From Pseudolactococcus plantarum (GTDB taxonomy: Bacteria; Bacillota; Bacilli; Lactobacillales; Streptococcaceae): a DNA stretch of 64,000 bases. A program made the position numbers and the translations under genes. Below, piece after piece: positions 26,036 through 37,320 of this stretch (positions within the stretch are counted from its first letter, which is position 1; each line of letters begins with the position of its first letter). The DNA lies in contig NZ_JXJX01000004.1 in NCBI RefSeq assembly GCF_002441715.1, forward strand, positions 62,001 through 126,000, written 5' to 3'. Below the pieces are notes generated by a model, which was given only the letters and a program-made list of their open reading frames with translations, did not search any database and was not told where the DNA came from.

Positions 26036-27205
26036 TCACTTATCTACTGTTTTTTGGTTAAAAATAAGCAGAGCCAGCCCTAGTAAAATAAGGGCAATCC
26101 CTAAAATTAATATCGGAAAGATTGCAAAACCAACCTGATTAAATACTTCACCAAAAATAAGTGGAAACACAAGAATGCCAAGTAAACAAAAGCCAACATT
26201 ATAGGAAATGACGCGCTTAGCGATTATTTCTGGATAGAGTTGATTTGGTAGCATCATCATCAAAGGATATAGCGGTGACAGCGATAAGCCAAATATAAAG
26301 ATCATGAGACTGGTATAAGCACTTGGTGGTAACCCTAGTAACGCAGACATGATTAATAATAAAACCAGATGCGCACATAAAATCTTTTTATCAGACAGAA
26401 CCCGTGTTAAAGCACCTGTCAAAAAACGACCAAACATCAAGCCTAACCAAAATAATGTCGTATAGAACGCAGCCTGGGCTGGTTTGACGTGAAAGTTTTC
26501 TACATAGTAAGTAGCCATATAAATCCCCACAATCCCTTCAATGGCATAAAAAAAGTAGAAAATAGGATGAAGTAAATGACGTAGGTTAAATCTGCTATCT
26601 CGTGATAAAGCATCTGTAGCCTTATTTGCTTGATGAGACGTATCACGCTCAGCAAACTGATCACGATATATGACGATTAAGAGCAAAATCAAGACTTCAA
26701 TCACAGCAATAGCTAAAATAGCTAACCGCCAACTCGCAAATGTCGACAAGAAAAAAGTCAAAATGGCAGCACTTAAACTAACGCCTAAGCCGTAAAACCC
26801 ATGTAATAAACTCATCAACGCGCTAGGTAGGTGTTTTGCAGCAAAGTGATTAACCGTTACATCTATAGCACCCTGGCCAATGCCTAAAAAAGGTGTAGTC
26901 AAGAAAAGGATGACTGGATTTGAGGTTATCATCATCAAAATCAAGCCGATAATCACGAAGACCATACTGATAACAATAACTTTGGCAACTGTCAAATACT
27001 TTGAGATCTTAGTATAGAGCATACTAGATAAGAAAGAAAAAAGTAACATGATTGTTGTCAAATAGCTTACCTGATCAGCTGCCATCCCATAGCTTTGGCG
27101 CATACTAGGCCAAGCACTGCCGAGAATTGAATCAGGTAAGCCAAGCGAAATATAAATGATAAAATTTAACAAGACAATAGCTGAAATTGTCAGTCTTTTA
27201 GACAT
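26036..27205 (-). CDS. MFS transporter, FucP/YbjJ-like
   Basis: Major facilitator protein of 389 aa with about twelve membrane segments. The first helix region LGLPDSILGSAWPSMRQSYG and the loop TYYVENFHVKPAQAAFYTTLFWLGLMFGR resemble the fucose-permease-like sugar MFS subgroup; the substrate is not predictable. The ATG at 27205 is preferred because AAGGTGG lies 5 nt upstream; a GTG at 27214 is inside that site. It is monocistronic, flanked by terminators, between the PadR set and ccpA. Confidence 0.8.
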   Translation of the reverse strand: MSKRLTISAIVLLNFIIYISLGLPDSILGSAWPSMRQSYGMAADQVSYLTTIMLLFSFLSSMLYTKISKYLTVAKVIVISMVFVIIGLILMMITSNPVILFLTTPFLGIGQGAIDVTVNHFAAKHLPSALMSLLHGFYGLGVSLSAAILTFFLSTFASWRLAILAIAVIEVLILLLIVIYRDQFAERDTSHQANKATDALSRDSRFNLRHLLHPIFYFFYAIEGIVGIYMATYYVENFHVKPAQAAFYTTLFWLGLMFGRFLTGALTRVLSDKKILCAHLVLLLIMSALLGLPPSAYTSLMIFIFGLSLSPLYPLMMMLPNQLYPEIIAKRVISYNVGFCLLGILVFPLIFGEVFNQVGFAIFPILILGIALILLGLALLIFNQKTVDK

Positions 27206-27252
27206 AGTGACCACCTTTACTTTGTGTTATTAAGGGTATTGACACGCATGAA

Positions 27253-27295
27253 TAAAAAAAACCTAGCTAAAATATGAATATCTTAACTGCTAGGT
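27253..27295 (-). terminator. Terminator of ccpA
   Basis: ACCTAGC/GCTAGGT stem with a long AT-rich loop, followed on the minus strand by eight T residues. Confidence 0.85.
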
Positions 27296-27313
27296 CATTT
27301 TGAGATACCTTAA

Positions 27314-28312
27314 CTATTTTGTAGAGCCTCTCATCACGATACCATGAGGTAAGATAATAGATTTTTCACTCACTTCTTCTTTATGCATCATTTTAGTTAA
27401 CAGTCGCATCGATACTGCACCAAGATCATACAAGGGCTGTTCTATTGAACTTAAAGTAGGTCGTGTAAACTCTGTAATAACGGAATCGTTGGCTGTGATA
27501 ATTTCAAACTCTTCAGGAATTTTAACGCCTCTATCTACAAGGCCATTTAGTAAGCCAACAGCCACTTCATCATCTGAGACAATTGCTGCTGTCGCACCAG
27601 AGATTTTAACACGTTCTGCTAGTTTTACACCATCATTAAAGCTATAATTTGTTTCAAATACTAAGCCTTCTGAAAAAGTTTGATTAAGCTCTTTCAGTGC
27701 AGCTTGATACCCAACTAACCGCTCTTTACCATTAATTGCATTGACCATCGGTCCAGAGATGAGTGCGATTTTTTGGCTATGTTTCCCAAGGACTAACGTT
27801 GCTTCCTTCGTTGCTTTATTATAGTCGATGTTTACAGAAGGAATCTGATTTTCATGATCTACTGCACCAGCAAGCACGATAGGCGTGCGAGTACGAGAAA
27901 ATTCAGCTCGGATTTTGTCAGATAAATCATGACCTAAAAATACCAAGCCATCGACCTGTTTAGCTAATAATGTATTGACAACATTAATCTCTTTATTATC
28001 ATCACCATCAGAGTTTGCGATGACAATGTTATATTTGTACATGGTCGCGATATCATCAATCCCTCTCGCAAGACTAGCAAAGTAGCTATTGGCAATATCT
28101 GGGATCACGACACCAACTGTTGTCGTTTTTTTAGACGCTAAACCACGTGCTACAGCATTTGGTCTATAATCTAAACGTTCGATGACATCTAGTACTTTAC
28201 GGCGTGTTGTTTCTTTAACGTTTTGATTGCCGTTGACAACACGACTAACTGTCGCCATCGAGACACCAGCTTCGCGTGCTACGTCATATATAGTAATTGT
28301 TTCATTATCCAT
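27314..28312 (-). CDS. ccpA: Catabolite control protein A
   Basis: Global carbon regulator of low-GC Gram-positives, a 332-aa LacI-family protein that binds cre sites with HPr-Ser-P. The HTH is TIYDVAREAGVSMATVSRVVNG, followed by the very conserved CcpA stretch LDYRPNAVARGLASKKTTTVG. Length matches CcpA (332-335 aa). A cre overlaps the -35 of its promoter, consistent with autoregulation. In streptococci and lactococci ccpA is usually divergent from pepQ; here gdhA lies between them. Confidence 0.95.
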   Translation of the reverse strand: MDNETITIYDVAREAGVSMATVSRVVNGNQNVKETTRRKVLDVIERLDYRPNAVARGLASKKTTTVGVVIPDIANSYFASLARGIDDIATMYKYNIVIANSDGDDNKEINVVNTLLAKQVDGLVFLGHDLSDKIRAEFSRTRTPIVLAGAVDHENQIPSVNIDYNKATKEATLVLGKHSQKIALISGPMVNAINGKERLVGYQAALKELNQTFSEGLVFETNYSFNDGVKLAERVKISGATAAIVSDDEVAVGLLNGLVDRGVKIPEEFEIITANDSVITEFTRPTLSSIEQPLYDLGAVSMRLLTKMMHKEEVSEKSIILPHGIVMRGSTK

Positions 28313-28374
28313 TTTTAATCCACTCCTTTGTTACATCTCTTTTCATGAAAATAACTTTTTCATTTCATCGTTCT

Positions 28375-28403
28375 ATTTTATCATGTTATGAAAAGGTTTT
28401 CAA
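28375..28403 (-). promoter_or_regulatory. ccpA promoter with overlapping cre
   Basis: Minus-strand TTGAAA (28398-28403), 17 bp, TAAAAT (28375-28380). The palindrome TGAAAAGGTTTTCA at 28389-28402 matches the cre consensus at all but one fixed position and covers the -35. Confidence 0.75.
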
Positions 28404-28480
28404 TAGTTTTGATTGTTTTTTTCAAAAACAAAACTACCCGAACATCCTAAGTAAACACAAGTTCTTCTAAACTTTAGACA

Positions 28481-28561
28481 ATCAAAAAAAACACATTGTC
28501 GTTATCAAGTCTTTTGCGCTGAAAATCGCTTCAACTTTGACTTAATACCCTTCAATGTGTT
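28481..28561 (-). terminator. Extended hairpin terminator of gdhA
   Basis: Outer stem AAACACATTG/CAATGTGTTT, a second stem TATTAAGTC/GACTTGATA and an inner TTG..GCG/CGC..CAA element form an 80-nt interrupted hairpin that ends in eight T on the minus strand, just after the gdhA stop. Confidence 0.75.
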
Positions 28562-28568
28562 TAGATGA

Positions 28569-29945
<1,377 letters not shown>

Positions 29946-29982
29946 TTATGATGCTATAAAGTTAACTTGTCATCATAGTTAA

Positions 29983-29991
29983 AGTATACCA
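29983..29991 (-). promoter_or_regulatory. Extended -10 promoter of gdhA
   Basis: TGGTATACT on the minus strand, predicting a start near 29976 and a leader of about 58 nt. No clear -35. The interval 29992-30087 holds the start region of pepQ and no other feature I can support. Confidence 0.6.
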
Positions 29992-30087
29992 CAACTGTAA
30001 AACATATTATACATTTTAGAGTTTTATAGCTGAATATTATCTACCTTAAAGATGGCTATTTTGATTGCAAAGTGGCAAAATAGAAGT

Positions 30088-31176
30088 ATGACTAAATTAA
30101 AAAAAATTGCCCAATATCTAACTGAAAAAAAATGGGATATGACCTTTATCACAAATCCTACCACTGTAAATTACCTAACTGGCTTTGCTATGGACCCTCA
30201 TGAACGAATTATGGGCTTGATGATTTTCCCTGATCGGGCACCACTTTTGTTTACGCCTGAACTTGAAGTTGAAAAATCAAAAACTTTTGTCGATTTTGAT
30301 GTTATTGGCTATGCTGACAGTGAGAATCCTTGGATCAAAATTCATGCACAACTCAGTCATCAAAACATAAAGACGATAGCTGTAGAATTTGATCACTTGA
30401 TCCTAAGCAAATCAGATGGCCTTAAATCAGTAGTTAGCGACAGCACCTTTACTAACTTGAGTCCGTATATTAACCAATTGCGACTCATCAAATCTGATGA
30501 CGAGATTCAAAAAATGATTAAAGCAGGACAATATGCTGATAGATGTTTTGACATTGGATTTGAATTTGCTGCGTCTCAACAACATATCACTGAGATGGAT
30601 GTAGTGGCAAAAATCGAATTTGAGATGAAACGTCAGGGCATTTCTGAGATGAGTTTTGAGACGATGGTCCTGACAGGCGCTAGAGCAGCAAATCCTCATG
30701 GTGTACCAGAACCTGTTGACATCCAACCAAACAAGCTACTATTGTTTGATTTGGGAGTAATGTCACAAGGCTATGCATCAGATGCCTCTAGAACGATCTC
30801 CATTGGTCAACCTTCTGATTTTGATCGCAAAATTTATGACATCACAAGAGAGGCACAACAAGCAGCATTTGACTTTGTTAAACCTGGTGTCACTGCCTTC
30901 GAAATCGATCAAGTTGCACGTGATATCATTACTAAAGCTGGATATGGTGAGTATTTCACACATAGAACGGGACACGGTATTGGGATGGATGTTCATGAAT
31001 TTCCTTCTATAGGTGGTAGTGAAGATATTACGATAGAAAAAGGCATGTGTTTTTCTATCGAACCAGGGATTTATATCCCAAACAAAGTTGGTGTCAGAAT
31101 AGAAGATTGTCTTTATGTCACTGAGACAGGTGCAAAATCCTTCACACAAACACCCAAAGACCTACTCCTATATTAA
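30088..31176 (+). CDS. pepQ: Xaa-Pro dipeptidase
   Basis: Metallopeptidase of the M24 family that cleaves X-Pro dipeptides in the cytoplasm. The 362-aa protein has a creatinase-like N domain and a pita-bread C domain with metal ligands visible in [18 protein letters not shown] (two Asp), [12 protein letters not shown] (His), EPGIYIP (Glu) and [10 protein letters not shown] (Glu). The ATG at 30088 gives the usual PepQ length and an N terminus [11 protein letters not shown]; an ATG at 30052 is possible but has no ribosome-binding site. CAAAAT with TGG before it lies 6 nt upstream of 30088, a weak leaderless candidate. Confidence 0.93.
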   Translation: MTKLKKIAQYLTEKKWDMTFITNPTTVNYLTGFAMDPHERIMGLMIFPDRAPLLFTPELEVEKSKTFVDFDVIGYADSENPWIKIHAQLSHQNIKTIAVEFDHLILSKSDGLKSVVSDSTFTNLSPYINQLRLIKSDDEIQKMIKAGQYADRCFDIGFEFAASQQHITEMDVVAKIEFEMKRQGISEMSFETMVLTGARAANPHGVPEPVDIQPNKLLLFDLGVMSQGYASDASRTISIGQPSDFDRKIYDITREAQQAAFDFVKPGVTAFEIDQVARDIITKAGYGEYFTHRTGHGIGMDVHEFPSIGGSEDITIEKGMCFSIEPGIYIPNKVGVRIEDCLYVTETGAKSFTQTPKDLLLY

Positions 31177-31266
31177 TCTCAACTCTATCATTTATAGCTA
31201 TTAACCTCCAAGCAACACATAAAAACACAACTGAAAAAGATGTAACCACCAAAATATAAACTTTTG

Positions 31267-31294
31267 AAATCAAGTACGAATACTTGATTTTTTT
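31267..31294 (+). terminator. Terminator of pepQ
   Basis: Perfect 10-bp stem AAATCAAGTA/TACTTGATTT with CGAA loop and a following T run. The 90 nt between the pepQ stop and this hairpin hold nothing clear. Confidence 0.9.
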
Positions 31295-31356
31295 ATGTGA
31301 TAGCTGATATAAACCATCTATTTATGTAATAAAACCTAACATAACACTAATTATGT

Positions 31357-31384
31357 TTGTTTTATAGAGATTTTATGGTAGAAT
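31357..31384 (+). promoter_or_regulatory. glnP promoter
   Basis: TTGTTT (31357-31362), 16 bp, TAGAAT (31379-31384) with TGG extension. AAAGG before the glnP ATG acts as ribosome-binding site. Confidence 0.65.
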
Positions 31385-31415
31385 TGAAAAGAATAATATT
31401 GAAAGGTAACAACTT

Positions 31416-32867
31416 ATGAAAAAGAATTTATTGATGCTATTCACCTTGTTTATCGCACTCTTTACGATAACTAGCGTGAAAGCCGACGATAAACCCGTTA
31501 AAAACAACTATAGAATCGCTTCTGATTCTCTATTTGCCCCTTTTGAGTTTCAAAACTCAGAAAAAAAATACGTCGGAATTGATGTTGATTTATTAAACGC
31601 GATTGCTAAAACTGAAAAGTTTAATATCTCTATGGACTTCGTTGGCTTCCAAACAGCTGTAGACCAAACACAAGCTGGTCATGCTGATGGGATGATCGCT
31701 GGGATGTCAATTACTGATGAACGTAAAAATGTCTTTGACTTCTCTGATCCTTACTTTACAGCAAATGCGACAATTGCAGTCAAAAAAGGCACAAAAAATA
31801 TCACCTCTTACAAGTCTTTAAAAGATAAAACAGTTGGTGTAAAAAACGGTACTGCTTCTCAAGAATTTATCACTAAAAACAAAGATAAATATGGTTACAA
31901 AGTGAAAGTCTTTGATGCAGCAGATACGATGTATGCTAGTTTAGGTACAGGCTCTATCGATGCCTTCATGGATGATGAACCCGTTGTTAAATACGCAATT
32001 CTCCAAGGCCAAAAATTCGAAACACCGATTAAACCTGAAAAAATTGGTGAGTATGGATTCGCAGTTAAAAAAGGAACAAATCCTGAACTTATTTCTATGT
32101 TCAACGCCGGCTTAGCTAAAATTAAAGCAAACGGCAAGTATGATAAAATCGTTGCCAAATATATGGGTAATGAAGCATCTGATGATAAAAAAGTTGATGA
32201 ATCAACTATGATAGGTATTATCAAAAATAACTGGGAACAGTTAGCATCAGGACTTGGATACACAATTGCATTAACACTAATTTCATTTGTTTTAGCTTTA
32301 ATCGTTGGGATTATCTTTGGTTTATTCAGTGTCTCTCCTAGCAAATTCTTGCGTGGCTTCACTAAAGTATACGTAGACCTTGTTCGTGGTGTACCACTAA
32401 TGGTTTTAGCCATCTTTATCTTCTATGGTATTCCTAATCTGATCGAGTCAATTACTGGTCATACTAGCCCACTAAATGACTTTGCTGCTGGTGTCATTGC
32501 CTTAACACTGAATGCTTCAGCTTATATCGCTGAAATCGTTCGTGGTGGTGTTAACTCAGTACCAACTGGTCAAATGGAAGCATCACGCTCACTTGGTGTG
32601 TCATATGTTAAAACGATGCAACGTGTCATCTTGCCACAAGCAGTTAAAATTACGATTCCTAGTTTGGTCAATCAATTCATCATCTCGTTGAAAGATACAA
32701 CGATTATCTCAGCTATCGGCTTAATTGAACTCTTACAAACTGGTAAAATTATCGTTGCCAGAAACTTCCAATCGTTTAAAGTATACGGATTGATTGCGAT
32801 TATCTATCTCATTGTTATTCTCGCTTTGACAATCTTTGCACGTCGACTTGAAAGGAATATGAAATAA
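31416..32867 (+). CDS. glnP: Glutamine ABC transporter, fused substrate-binding and permease protein
   Basis: Amino-acid ABC importer subunit of 483 aa joining a signal peptide (1-23), one extracellular type-3 substrate-binding domain (about 30-250; [26 protein letters not shown]) and a permease domain (about 270-480; [23 protein letters not shown] as EAA loop). This is the GlnP/GlnH fusion type known from Lactococcus and streptococci. The well-studied L. lactis GlnP has two binding domains and about 710 aa, while this one has a single domain. The stop and the glnQ start overlap as TAATG. Substrate is probably glutamine or glutamate, not certain. Confidence 0.88.
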   Translation: MKKNLLMLFTLFIALFTITSVKADDKPVKNNYRIASDSLFAPFEFQNSEKKYVGIDVDLLNAIAKTEKFNISMDFVGFQTAVDQTQAGHADGMIAGMSITDERKNVFDFSDPYFTANATIAVKKGTKNITSYKSLKDKTVGVKNGTASQEFITKNKDKYGYKVKVFDAADTMYASLGTGSIDAFMDDEPVVKYAILQGQKFETPIKPEKIGEYGFAVKKGTNPELISMFNAGLAKIKANGKYDKIVAKYMGNEASDDKKVDESTMIGIIKNNWEQLASGLGYTIALTLISFVLALIVGIIFGLFSVSPSKFLRGFTKVYVDLVRGVPLMVLAIFIFYGIPNLIESITGHTSPLNDFAAGVIALTLNASAYIAEIVRGGVNSVPTGQMEASRSLGVSYVKTMQRVILPQAVKITIPSLVNQFIISLKDTTIISAIGLIELLQTGKIIVARNFQSFKVYGLIAIIYLIVILALTIFARRLERNMK

Positions 32868-33607
32868 TGGCAAAATTAAAAATAGATATTAATGACTTAC
32901 ATAAGTCTTTTGGTAGCAATGAAGTGCTTAAAGGCATTACAACTAAATTTAATGAAGGTGATGTTGTTTGTATCATTGGCCCTTCAGGTTCAGGTAAATC
33001 AACTTTTCTTAGAACACTTAATGGGTTAGAAGTTATCACATCTGGTTCTGTTATCGTAGATGGGTATGATTTATCAGATAAAAACACTAACCTCAATCAA
33101 GTGCGTCAAGAAGTCGGTATGGTGTTCCAACAATTCAACTTGTTCCCGAACATGACTGTTATTGATAATATCACTTATGCACCACTTGAACTTAAAAAAA
33201 TGAACAAAGCTGAAGCTAAAGCTAAAGCACTTGATCTACTTGAAAAAGTTGGGTTATCTGATAAAGCAGATGCCATGCCAGAAATGCTATCTGGTGGTCA
33301 AAAACAACGTGTTGCCATTGCTCGTGCATTAGCTATGGATCCTGATCTAATGTTATTTGATGAACCAACTTCAGCGTTAGACCCTGAGATGGTTGGTGAT
33401 GTATTAGAAGTGATGCAAGATCTTGCAAAAGAAGGTATGACAATGTTAATCGTCACACATGAGATGGGATTTGCACGTAAAGTTGCCAACCGTGTTATCT
33501 TTACTGACGGCGGACAAATCTTAGAAGATAGTACACCTGAGGAACTATTTGGTAATCCAAAACATCCTCGTTTGAAAGATTTCTTAGAGAAAGTCTTAAA
33601 TGTCTAA
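32867..33607 (+). CDS. glnQ: Amino-acid ABC transporter ATP-binding protein
   Basis: ATPase partner of the fused permease upstream, 246 aa. It has Walker [11 protein letters not shown]-loop FQQFNLF, signature LSGGQKQR, Walker [14 protein letters not shown] and the switch His in IVTHEMGF. It belongs to the polar amino-acid (GlnQ/HisP) group. One-base overlap with glnP ensures coupled translation. A strong terminator follows. Confidence 0.93.
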   Translation: MAKLKIDINDLHKSFGSNEVLKGITTKFNEGDVVCIIGPSGSGKSTFLRTLNGLEVITSGSVIVDGYDLSDKNTNLNQVRQEVGMVFQQFNLFPNMTVIDNITYAPLELKKMNKAEAKAKALDLLEKVGLSDKADAMPEMLSGGQKQRVAIARALAMDPDLMLFDEPTSALDPEMVGDVLEVMQDLAKEGMTMLIVTHEMGFARKVANRVIFTDGGQILEDSTPEELFGNPKHPRLKDFLEKVLNV

Positions 33608-33610
33608 CAA

Positions 33611-33646
33611 AAAAAACCTTGATCATGATGATCAAGGTTTTTTTTT
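33611..33646. terminator. Bidirectional terminator between glnQ and nagB
   Basis: CCTTGATCA/TGATCAAGG stem with TGA loop, A run before and T run after, so it can end transcripts from both convergent genes. Confidence 0.9.
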
Positions 33647-34350
33647 TAGTTTAATAAACTAGCTGCTGCTTCATCAATAATCACAATCACATCATCGTGT
33701 TGTTGTAAGACTGATGCTGGTAAGCTTTCAGTCACTTCACCTTCAATCATGCCTTTAATTGCTTCAGCTTTAGCTTCTCCCCATGCCATCAAAATCAATG
33801 TTTTAGATTTAAGAATACTTGCAATTCCCATTGAGACTGCTTGTCTTGGTACCTCATCTTCGTTCTCAAAGTAACGTGAATTTGCTTTAATTGTACTTTC
33901 AGTTAAATCCACAACATGTGTTGTCACATCAAATGGTGTACCAGGTTCGTTAAAGCCGATGTGCCCATTTTGACCAATCCCAAGAATTTGTAAATCAATC
34001 GGATGTGTCGCAATAATGTCATCGTATGCTTTCACCTCAGCATCCAAATCTTTAGCTTTACCATTTGGTAAGAAATTTTCTTTAAAAGGTTTTTCATTAA
34101 ACAGATGTTGACTCATGAAATAGCGATAAGATTGTTCATCTGATCCATCAAGCCCAACATATTCATCTAAGTTAATTGACGTTTTATCCGTAAAATCAAG
34201 ATCACTATTAATGATTTGGTTGTAAAATTCTACTGGTGTAGAGCCAGTTGCTAAACCAAAAGTTTTCGCACCTGCTGCTATTTTTTCAGTCAAAATTTCT
34301 AATCCTAATTTAGCACCCTCAAGTTGGTTCGCTACTTTAATAACTTTCAT
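33646..34350 (-). CDS. nagB: Glucosamine-6-phosphate deaminase
   Basis: Converts glucosamine-6-phosphate to fructose-6-phosphate and ammonia, linking amino-sugar breakdown to glycolysis. The 234-aa protein is of the short Firmicute type (E. coli enzyme: 266 aa). Motifs: [20 protein letters not shown] and [18 protein letters not shown] at 34350 follows AAGGAG by 6 nt; an upstream start at 34395 lies in the operator. A NagR-type palindrome overlaps its promoter, so expression should rise when amino sugars are present. Confidence 0.95.
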   Translation of the reverse strand: MKVIKVANQLEGAKLGLEILTEKIAAGAKTFGLATGSTPVEFYNQIINSDLDFTDKTSINLDEYVGLDGSDEQSYRYFMSQHLFNEKPFKENFLPNGKAKDLDAEVKAYDDIIATHPIDLQILGIGQNGHIGFNEPGTPFDVTTHVVDLTESTIKANSRYFENEDEVPRQAVSMGIASILKSKTLILMAWGEAKAEAIKGMIEGEVTESLPASVLQQHDDVIVIIDEAAASLLN

Positions 34351-34380
34351 GATCGTCTCCTTAATAAATTGACATTGTTT

Positions 34381-34423
34381 ATTGGTATAGACCAATAATA
34401 TACCTTTTTTAGTGATTTGTCAA
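34381..34423 (-). promoter_or_regulatory. nagB promoter with NagR-type operator
   Basis: Minus-strand TTGACA (34418-34423), 17 bp, TATTAT (34395-34400). The palindrome ATTGGTATAGACCAAT at 34381-34396 touches the -10 and start site. It matches the GntR-family NagR/DasR-type site, so repression by NagR (gene not in the window) is likely. Confidence 0.8.
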
Positions 34424-34441
34424 GCATTAACTTATCAAAAA

Positions 34442-34450
34442 TGATATAAT
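34442..34450 (+). promoter_or_regulatory. queA promoter, likely leaderless
   Basis: TGATATAAT (extended -10) ends 7 nt before the queA ATG, and no ribosome-binding site fits between. Transcription would start at or one base before the ATG. Confidence 0.6.
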
Positions 34451-34457
34451 TTAAACT

Positions 34458-35489
34458 ATGAATATTGAAGCATTTGATTTTGATTTACCTGAGGCGCTAA
34501 TCGCCCAAACACCTCTTGAACATCGCTCTGAAAGTCGGTTACTGGTCATCGATAAAGCGACACATACGATGGCAGATAAACACTTTTTTGATATTGTCGA
34601 TGAGTTGCACACTGGTGATACACTTGTGCTAAATAATACTCGTGTACTCCCTGCTAGACTTCACGGAGAAAAAGCAGATACAGGTGGGCATATCGAGCTA
34701 TTACTATTAAAAAATAAAGTCGATGATACTTGGGAAGTCCTTGCAAAACCTGCAAAAAAACTTAAGAACGGTACAGTTATAAAATTTGGGGATGGTAGGC
34801 TGACAGCTACTGTCATAGATGATTCGCTAGACCATGGTGGTCGCATTGTGACATTTAATTATGATGGTATTTTCTTGGAGGTCCTTGAGAGTTTAGGAGA
34901 GATGCCTCTGCCACCTTATATCCATGAGAAACTAGCTGATCAAGGTCGCTATCAAACCGTCTATGCCAAGGAAAATGGCTCTGCTGCTGCACCAACTGCT
35001 GGCCTACATTTTACTGATGACCTACTTGATAAAATCAAAGCTAAAGGTGTTAATATTGCATGGGTAACGCTACATGTCGGACTTGGCACTTTTCGTCCAG
35101 TCAGTGTAGATAATATAGAAGAGCATGATATGCATAGTGAGTTCTATATCCTCCCACAGGAAACAGCTGATGTGATTAATGCAACTAAAAAAGCTGGTAA
35201 ACGCGTTATTGCCGTTGGTACAACATCTATCCGTACACTTGAATCCGTCGCACAAAAATTTGATGGACAAGTTAAAGCTGATAGTGATTGGACAAAAATC
35301 TTTATTAAACCTGGCTATACATTTCAAGTTGTCGATGCATTCTCTACTAATTTCCATCTGCCCAAATCGACACTTGTCATGCTAGTTTCAGCATTTGCAG
35401 GGCGGGAATTTGTGTTAGATGCCTACCAACATGCTATAGATGAACACTATCGATTTTTCAGTTTTGGCGATGCCATGTTTGTGAAATAA
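34458..35489 (+). CDS. queA: tRNA ribosyltransferase-isomerase QueA
   Basis: Transfers the ribosyl part of S-adenosylmethionine to preQ1 in tRNA, making epoxyqueuosine. The 343-aa length fits the family. Recognisable are [25 protein letters not shown] at the start, [22 protein letters not shown] and [20 protein letters not shown]. The gene is divergent from nagB and ends in its own terminator. The probable leaderless start (see promoter) is unusual for a housekeeping gene. No other queuosine genes are in the window. Confidence 0.96.
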   Translation: MNIEAFDFDLPEALIAQTPLEHRSESRLLVIDKATHTMADKHFFDIVDELHTGDTLVLNNTRVLPARLHGEKADTGGHIELLLLKNKVDDTWEVLAKPAKKLKNGTVIKFGDGRLTATVIDDSLDHGGRIVTFNYDGIFLEVLESLGEMPLPPYIHEKLADQGRYQTVYAKENGSAAAPTAGLHFTDDLLDKIKAKGVNIAWVTLHVGLGTFRPVSVDNIEEHDMHSEFYILPQETADVINATKKAGKRVIAVGTTSIRTLESVAQKFDGQVKADSDWTKIFIKPGYTFQVVDAFSTNFHLPKSTLVMLVSAFAGREFVLDAYQHAIDEHYRFFSFGDAMFVK

Positions 35490-35519
35490 CAAAAAGCGCT
35501 ATCCAGCGCTTTTTTTTGT
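35490..35519 (+). terminator. Terminator of queA
   Basis: AAAAAGCGCT/AGCGCTTTTT stem with ATCC loop followed by T residues; works mainly for queA, and may also serve the convergent HD-domain gene. Confidence 0.9.
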
Positions 35520-35569
35520 TATCTTAAACAATAGCGATTATCTCAACACAGCTACACTGCTTCATAGCC

Positions 35570-35995
35570 TCATACTTGCTTTAAAAATACGAGTGCTTGT
35601 CGATACTTGTCTAATCTAGTCCTATCTTGCTCAGACATGCTAGATAATCTAGCTACATCACTATTATGTGTCAAATCAGCGATTTTTACAACTCTGGCAA
35701 TTTGATTAGCCTTTACTTGTTTCAAATAGTCAAAATAATGTTGACCTGCTTGTTTAGTCAAGATAATTACAGCTGAAATCACTTCATCTGGTATACCTGC
35801 TTCTCTTAGTTGATCCGCTGTCACGCTTGTATCCTCTAAAACATCATGTAAATATGCTGTTGCTTTTTCTGCATCTCCAGTCACAAGATCAGCAACTGTT
35901 TCTGGGTGATGAATGTAAGCAACACCTGCTTTATCGACTTGATTTTTATGTGCTGCTTTTGCGATCTGGTAAGCCATATTAACATAGTCGTACAT
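35570..35995 (-). CDS. Small HD-domain phosphohydrolase (RelA/SpoT HD-like)
   Basis: Protein of 141 aa made of one HD domain. Metal-ligand motifs are IHHPETVA, LHDVLEDT (HD pair) and a later Asp in KIADLTHNSD. The helices AYQIAKAAHKNQVDKAG plus HHPETVADL are those of the hydrolase half of RelA/SpoT proteins and stand-alone MESH1-like enzymes, but no synthetase domain follows. A (p)ppGpp hydrolase is possible; another nucleotide is equally so. Start at 35995 has AAGGAG 10 nt upstream. Confidence 0.8.
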   Translation of the reverse strand: MYDYVNMAYQIAKAAHKNQVDKAGVAYIHHPETVADLVTGDAEKATAYLHDVLEDTSVTADQLREAGIPDEVISAVIILTKQAGQHYFDYLKQVKANQIARVVKIADLTHNSDVARLSSMSEQDRTRLDKYRQALVFLKQV

Positions 35996-36156
35996 CTTGT
36001 CTCGTCTCCTTCTATCAGATAACTGGGACATTTTCAAGCACTTATTCATTCCCTCGAGTGATGCTCTCCTCACAACTTAGCGACTATCTCTATCCCTAAA
36101 TTCAAAAATAGCTATTACCTAAACTCATGAGTATCTGATGTGTATAGCTATAAAAT

Positions 36157-36174
36157 GAGAGCTTTCACGCTCTC
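36157..36174 (-). terminator. Hairpin at the end of the exporter gene
   Basis: GAGAGC/GCTCTC stem with 6-nt loop overlapping the stop codon, followed on the minus strand by ATTTTAT. The T run is weak, so termination may be partial. Confidence 0.55.
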
Positions 36175-37148
36175 GTCTCTAAAACATAATCATACTTGAT
36201 TTGGATAAAGGACTGAATCAGTTGTAGTATCTGAAACAGTTGGGCGCGTACTTCGAATTCATGTCGTGTTTTAGGTAAGTCACTAGCACGATAATAAGCA
36301 AGCACTTCCTGTGCCTGAGACGTCAAGGCCTTTGCATTGTTGTCTCGCCCATAATTTTCTCCGATAGCCAGCAATAACCCTTTTAATTTCTCAAATGTTT
36401 GTGCCTGACTCTGCAAATCAATCTCTACAAGCAGTTCAGTTAATTCACGAAAGAGCTCAACTTGTCTTGCTCGCATCGTCAGATAATCATAACTATGACT
36501 GGCATGATCAACCAGATTATTATCCATATGTGTTCTAGCGAGTGCCAAACTATCAGCGATATAGGTTTCAAGATCTTCTACTTTATGTAGAAAGTGTTCT
36601 TTTTCTGTCTGCTTATCCAAAATAAAACTTAACCGTTTGAATAAATCTTGAAAATGATGTTCAATTCGTCTTTCTCTAATCGTCAATTCATTTTGAAAAT
36701 TAGGCATCTTCCAATTCACTAAAAAAGCAAGTGAAATCGCGATAAAATTCAGTAAAAATTCGTTGAGTAACAGATCAGGTGTAATATCTCGCGCAACCAA
36801 TAAATGTGTCACCAAAACTGCATTTGGTGCAATGCCTTCCGCTATACCCCAAGCAGCTGAACAAGGAATAAAGAACAACAGAAATAAGGCAAACACTAGG
36901 ACATGATGGCCTAAAAGGTTAAACAGAATCGTTGCAAAGACCATGGCAAAGAGGAAATTCAACAAGCGGTTTTTACCAAGTTGATAAGTCGATTTTTTAG
37001 TGTTTCCTACACTTAAAATAGCGATGATCCCTGCCGCTGTTGCATATTGTAACCCGAGCATATCTGCAATCATGATAGCCAGGCTAGCTGCGATCACAGT
37101 TTTGATGGTTCTAGCCCCTATCTTAAAGCCTTTTGGAAAAATCTTCAT
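36165..37148 (-). CDS. Aromatic acid exporter family (DUF939/FUSC) membrane protein
   Basis: Membrane protein of 327 aa. The N-terminal half has five to six hydrophobic helices (KTVIAASLAIMIADMLGLQ, AGIIAILSVGNTKKST is the typical start of the family), and the C-terminal half is a soluble helical domain. Related proteins form the bacterial FUSC/ArAE group, with roles proposed in efflux of aromatic acids; substrate here is unknown. The ATG at 37148 is only 6 nt after an extended -10, so the mRNA is probably leaderless. An upstream start at 37187 lies before the promoter. Confidence 0.75.
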   Translation of the reverse strand: MKIFPKGFKIGARTIKTVIAASLAIMIADMLGLQYATAAGIIAILSVGNTKKSTYQLGKNRLLNFLFAMVFATILFNLLGHHVLVFALFLLFFIPCSAAWGIAEGIAPNAVLVTHLLVARDITPDLLLNEFLLNFIAISLAFLVNWKMPNFQNELTIRERRIEHHFQDLFKRLSFILDKQTEKEHFLHKVEDLETYIADSLALARTHMDNNLVDHASHSYDYLTMRARQVELFRELTELLVEIDLQSQAQTFEKLKGLLLAIGENYGRDNNAKALTSQAQEVLAYYRASDLPKTRHEFEVRAQLFQILQLIQSFIQIKYDYVLETRA

Positions 37149-37154
37149 ACCTTT

Positions 37155-37163
37155 ATTATAGCA
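37155..37163 (-). promoter_or_regulatory. Extended -10 promoter, predicts leaderless exporter mRNA
   Basis: TGCTATAAT followed by AAAGGT and the ATG on the minus strand. The first transcribed base would be the A of the start codon, so the AAAGG would not be transcribed in full. Confidence 0.6.
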
Positions 37164-37230
37164 TACACAGGCAGATAGCCTTATCACACAAACTCAGTAA
37201 TAGCAATCCTCTCAGCCGTTTACGTAACTT

Positions 37231-37270
37231 AAAAAAGTTCAGCTTGATAAGACAAAGCCTGAACTTTTTT
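37231..37270 (-). terminator. Terminator of purF
   Basis: AAAAAAGTTCAG/CTGAACTTTTTT stem with 16-nt loop; T run in both directions. Confidence 0.9.
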
Positions 37271-37320
37271 TATGAGCTATATGCGTGAATGATGCAAGCA
37301 GTTGTCTAGCTTTTAAACGC

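Noticed and set aside
30052-30087. Upstream ATG that would extend PepQ by 12 residues.
   Set aside because: No ribosome-binding site, and the family length and N-terminal pattern fit the ATG at 30088 better.
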